DNA of 64,000 nucleotides. Origin: Paraspadella gotoi. Taxonomy: Eukaryota > Chaetognatha. The first letter of the stretch is position 1; each line of letters begins with the position of its first letter. The position numbers and the translations under genes were made by a program. Below the pieces are notes generated by a model. The model had not been told where the DNA came from and did not search any database. It worked only from the letters and a program-made list of their open reading frames with translations. The DNA lies in contig CM119266.1 in the NCBI GenBank assembly GCA_051294375.1, positions 15,058,835 to 15,122,834 of the forward strand, in the 5' to 3' direction. Shown here piece after piece: positions 60,270 to 64,000 of this stretch.

Positions 60270-61348
60270 ATGGCCATTGGTCAGTGATCGATTCTCTTAA
60301 TTATATAAATAACTATCCATTTAATAACATTAATTTTCTCCCTTCTCCCCCCCCCTCTCCTTTTCTCTTTTCCCGCTCGCCATCTTCATCTTCGCGTTCC
60401 TTCTGGTAACAGGTAAGAGACGTAAAAATACTGCCAATGTAATAATAAGGTTAATGAAAAAGTAATAAGAAAGGAGTGGATTACGAATCTGTTTTGGCGA
60501 CGACATATCGAAACGAGGAGAGGTACCCCCTTCGGCGGAATTAATCTCATTATTCCGCCTGAGCCCCTGATTAAGAATCTGTATACAGAGTTTCTCTCAT
60601 TCATTATTGATCCAGGAATGTTTATTCATTTTCTCTCTCTCCTTCTCTCTTTCTCATTTATCCCTCTCTCTCTCTCTTTCTCTGTTTCGTTGTCCCCCCC
60701 TTTCCTTCGAGCTTAATTTCAATCCTTGCGAGCGTTGAAAAATAGACCCGCTCTTTCTCTTCCACTCGCTCTCGTTCTAACTCTCCTTTCTTTTAAATTG
60801 TCTCCATACAGACTATAGATAAAATCCTCGTTGATCTGAGTTTATTGTATTCGTTTAAGCGTATTTATCGAAATTCGATCCGACCGCCATGAGTACAGAT
60901 GTCGCCCAGAGCAGAGATTACGTCGCGGAAGGAAAAAAAAACGCCATTATGCAAATTAGGCGAAATAGAATTTCGCGTTGGCGCGCGCAATTATCACCAT
61001 ACGTAGATTAAATTGAGGTTTTTATTTAGTCAAAAACGTAAGAGCGCTTTTATCTGCTACATTTTAAATTTTCATTCTGCGTTTTTGTTTGATACTCGAG
61101 GTCGTTGAATTGTTTCATCTCTATTGATCTTTTGTCTTTTCTTCTAGGACACTCCTTCTACGCCCCCCGCTGTTCCCCCCCTCCACCCTATCAGCCTTTA
61201 TCTTCGCTCTAAATAATCTTTTCTCTTTATTTATCCTCGTTTCCAGTTTAAAAGAGAGATTCGACTGAGAGAAGCAGAAAATCATTGTTTCTTCCTCCCC
61301 CCCCTTTTTAATGGTCTTGTCTCTCTCTCTCTCTCTCTCTTCTCTTCT

Positions 61349-61386
<38 letters not shown>

Positions 61387-61719
61387 TCCCTCTCTCTCTC
61401 TCTTTCTCTCTCTTTTTTCGATGTGTGTGTCACTTTCATTTCATTCTGTCTCTCTTCTCTCTCACAATTTCTATCTTTTTACTTTTCCCTCTTTTTTTTA
61501 TTTCTATTTATTTCTTTTTTTCTTTTTTATCCTTTTTTCGATTCCATTCGTTTCGTCATCCGCCCTTCCCCTTAATTCATTCCCGGGCCTTTTTTCCCAT
61601 TGATTGGCCTAATAGCTGTTTCGTCCATCTTCTTTGTCTCAGTTATTTGCTTTCCTAATGCCTCCGGAGATCTTTTCCCTCGCTTTCCACTCTCGTCTCT
61701 CTCTCTCTCTCTCTCTCTC

Positions 61720-61763
<44 letters not shown>

Positions 61764-61916
61764 TTGTGAGAGTGAGAAATCGTGTGAAAAGTAAGAAAAA
61801 GTAGGTGGCTCCCACTTTCTCTGTCTTCTTCAGCCCTATTTTTCAAAGACTAAAAGCATCGCTGCCAACATGTAAAATAGCGAACTGTAAAGGGGGAGTT
61901 AAGTTAAAAAGTCTCT

Positions 61917-61953
<37 letters not shown>

Positions 61954-62606
61954 CCTCTCTCTCCTCCCTCGATCCTTTCTCTCTCCTCTCTCATCTCTCT
62001 CTCTCCTCTCTTTCTCTCTCCCTTTCCATTGACTAAGTAGTGAAAAATTAAAGCGGCGTAGAATGTCTCTGAAAATCGATATCTGTCCTAAATTTTCTCG
62101 TCACTAATGATTGTTTCGGAAAAAGAGAAAGGAAGGAGAAAAAAAGAAGAAAACAAATTTTTTTTCTCTTTTCTTCAAACGAAAGAAAAAAGAAGACAGG
62201 CGTGTTTAGTTCATTTTTTTTTTCTTATCTCTTTTCATTTTGAGTAAGGCCTTCTTTTTCGGATTAAGCTTCTCCCCGATTTAGTTTTTTTCTTAAAATT
62301 TTTTTTTTCTACTTGATATTTTTAAAAGAGCTTACGCCTTTTCTCGCTCTCTTTCCTACATTTTTGCTTTTCCTCACTTGTTCCTTTTCTTTCTGCTCCC
62401 TCTCCCTCTCTTCTCTCCCCATACTTTAAAAAACATCCGCCGTAGACGTGGCGCTGTCCATTTTTCATTAACGCGCGAGGGCGAGGGAAGCGATCGAGAA
62501 TATTTTATTCACTTTTTTTTAAGATTTCTCTTTCCGCTTTTTTTTTCCTTTTTTTTTTAGGTTTTTTCTCGCTTTTTCTCGAGTTTCTCTCTCCTTTTTT
62601 TAGGCG

Positions 62607-62640
<34 letters not shown>

Positions 62641-63598
62641 TCGATCGTCGTCGTCGTCGTCGTCGTCGTCCTTTAAGGAAAACTCATAATAACATCCTAA
62701 TGACGCGGTTCGTTTGGACAAACGGCGCTCATTTGCCTTTGCAATAATTCATTCGCGTCGTTGACTGGAACAGAATCGCGTTGCCAAGGAAACTAGAGAG
62801 AGAGAGAAAGAGAGAAAGAAAAAGAGAGAGTAGAAAGTGTTTCTGCTTGGCTTTCTTACTCAAAATGTAACATTATTACGAAAATAATTTTTTTTGCAAC
62901 GTAAAAGTTTTTAGATATATTTTTGCACTCTTGAAAAAAAAAATTAAAAAGTAATCTTTCCGAAATATATTCCTTTTCTAAATATTATTTTTCTTTTCTT
63001 TGTTCCTCTAATTTTTTTCCCCTTTTCTCTCCCTCTCCTGTAACCAATCTTATAATTTTTGGTCATGAATCTTGTAGGCCAACCAAAAGTAATAAAATTA
63101 CAATGGTCAACGTATTAACATACAAAGATTAAGACCTTATAGTCTCACACTGATAATTGAATGCTCATAGTTTTTGTTTTTTTCATATCTAAAAATAGTA
63201 AATTTACAATCGGACACAGTTGAACACTCTTTAATCTTGAATCGCCGGTCGTAATCGATAAAAGCAGTTTTCACCGTATTTCGTGGCAGGGCTCGGGTTT
63301 CTCTCGTTCGTCAAGTTTGGCAATCACGCCGCCTTGACAACTGCCCAGATAATCTCGTAATTACGACTTAGTTATCAACAATTATTACCAATTAGGGGAC
63401 CGACCACTATTTCCGCCCATTAGTAAAAAAAAAGGCCAGCAACATTATAAAAACAAAAATATGGGGACCGACCAACTGATTTCCGCCACTAGTAAAAGAA
63501 AAAAGGCACCAGTCCCCGCCGAGGAAATAGAAGAATAAAAGATTCTGTATTTGTTTTCTTTTTTGGTCTCGTGGTCATTTTTTTTTTATCTAATTGAG
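60270..63598. other. Non-coding DNA with CT and GTC microsatellites
   Basis: (CT)n occurs at 61318-61405, 61696-61755 and 61919-61946, and (GTC)n at 62603-62639 and 62645-62670. An imperfect 43-bp direct repeat (GGGGACCGACCA...TTTCCGCC) is at about 63396 and 63473. No gene is supported. Confidence 0.6.
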
Positions 63599-63623
63599 NN
63601 NNNNNNNNNNNNNNNNNNNNNNN
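63599..63623. other. Assembly gap, 25 N, beside (CT)n
   Basis: Another fixed-size gap, followed by a pure CT run (63624-63654). The rest of the window to 64000 is AT-rich unique DNA without a supported gene. Confidence 0.9.
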
Positions 63624-63658
<35 letters not shown>

Positions 63659-64000
63659 CTGTCGACTTCCTCCTTGAAAAACTTGTCCAATTAAAACTTA
63701 TTGAGTATTAAATTCTTGAACACGTCACGGAATGACGTTTGAGATTTTTAACGAGAATTGAGTCGAACCGGTATGTACGAGTTTTTTTTGTTGTTTTTTT
63801 TTTAATCACCTTGTCATTTTCCCTTTTCTTAAGTTTTCTTTATGAGTAATTGAGGGTCGAAGCTACATTTTCAGAGTTAAATGTAAATAAAGCGTAGCAA
63901 ACGTAGCGCGCTCCGCTCGAAGTAATTCCTGTTCGCGTTCCCCAAAAATAAAAGAGAGAAAGGGTTATGCCATTTATTCTTTTTCGAAGAAACGGCGGGC

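Overview
This is eukaryotic nuclear DNA, almost certainly from an arthropod or another ecdysozoan-like animal. It has spliced genes with GT-AG introns, long introns, very dense (GA)n/(CT)n microsatellites, (GAC)n and (TTA)n tracts, and one recognisable gene: an orthologue of the zinc-finger homeobox gene zfh2 (vertebrate ZFHX3/ZFHX4). No rRNA, tRNA, CRISPR array or bacterial gene was seen. The species cannot be named from the sequence.

The intact gene lies on the + strand at 31734-39511. Eight coding exons can be joined in phase. They encode the N-terminal ~1557 residues: a Gln/Ser/Ala/Asn-rich leader, the conserved ZFHX acidic motif, and about eight C2H2 fingers. The homeodomains are not in this window. 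A possible ninth exon, 19 kb downstream at 58408, joins in phase but carries apparent frameshifts.

The dominant structure is a giant inverted repeat. 12826-28084 is the reverse complement of 28243-42740, around a ~158-bp single-copy spacer. The left arm therefore holds a second, minus-strand copy of all eight zfh2 exons (16160-24795). Every exon boundary is preserved, but one-base indels break the frames. The indel excess is insertion-biased, and the arm begins exactly after a 25-N gap. My leading explanation is an unpolished long-read extension that folds back on the right-hand contig. A real inverted duplication is not excluded. The left arm also carries a 729-bp TRIM-like LTR element with a 6-bp target duplication; the right arm has the empty site. 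The arms therefore come from different alleles or copies.

Region by region: 1-3562 is a noisy 71-bp satellite. 4022-4262 is a ~29-bp repeat and 5390-6030 a ~217-bp tandem repeat, both in noisy sequence ending at a 25-N gap (7444-7468). 7469-12800 is clean intergenic or intronic DNA rich in (CT)n and N gaps. 12826-42740 is the inverted repeat with zfh2. 42741-64000 is mostly intron or intergenic DNA with microsatellites, N gaps, a noisy direct duplication (50.3-51.8 kb), a candidate 54-nt exon (43501), the candidate ninth exon (58408) and a small terminal-exon-like ORF (60151).
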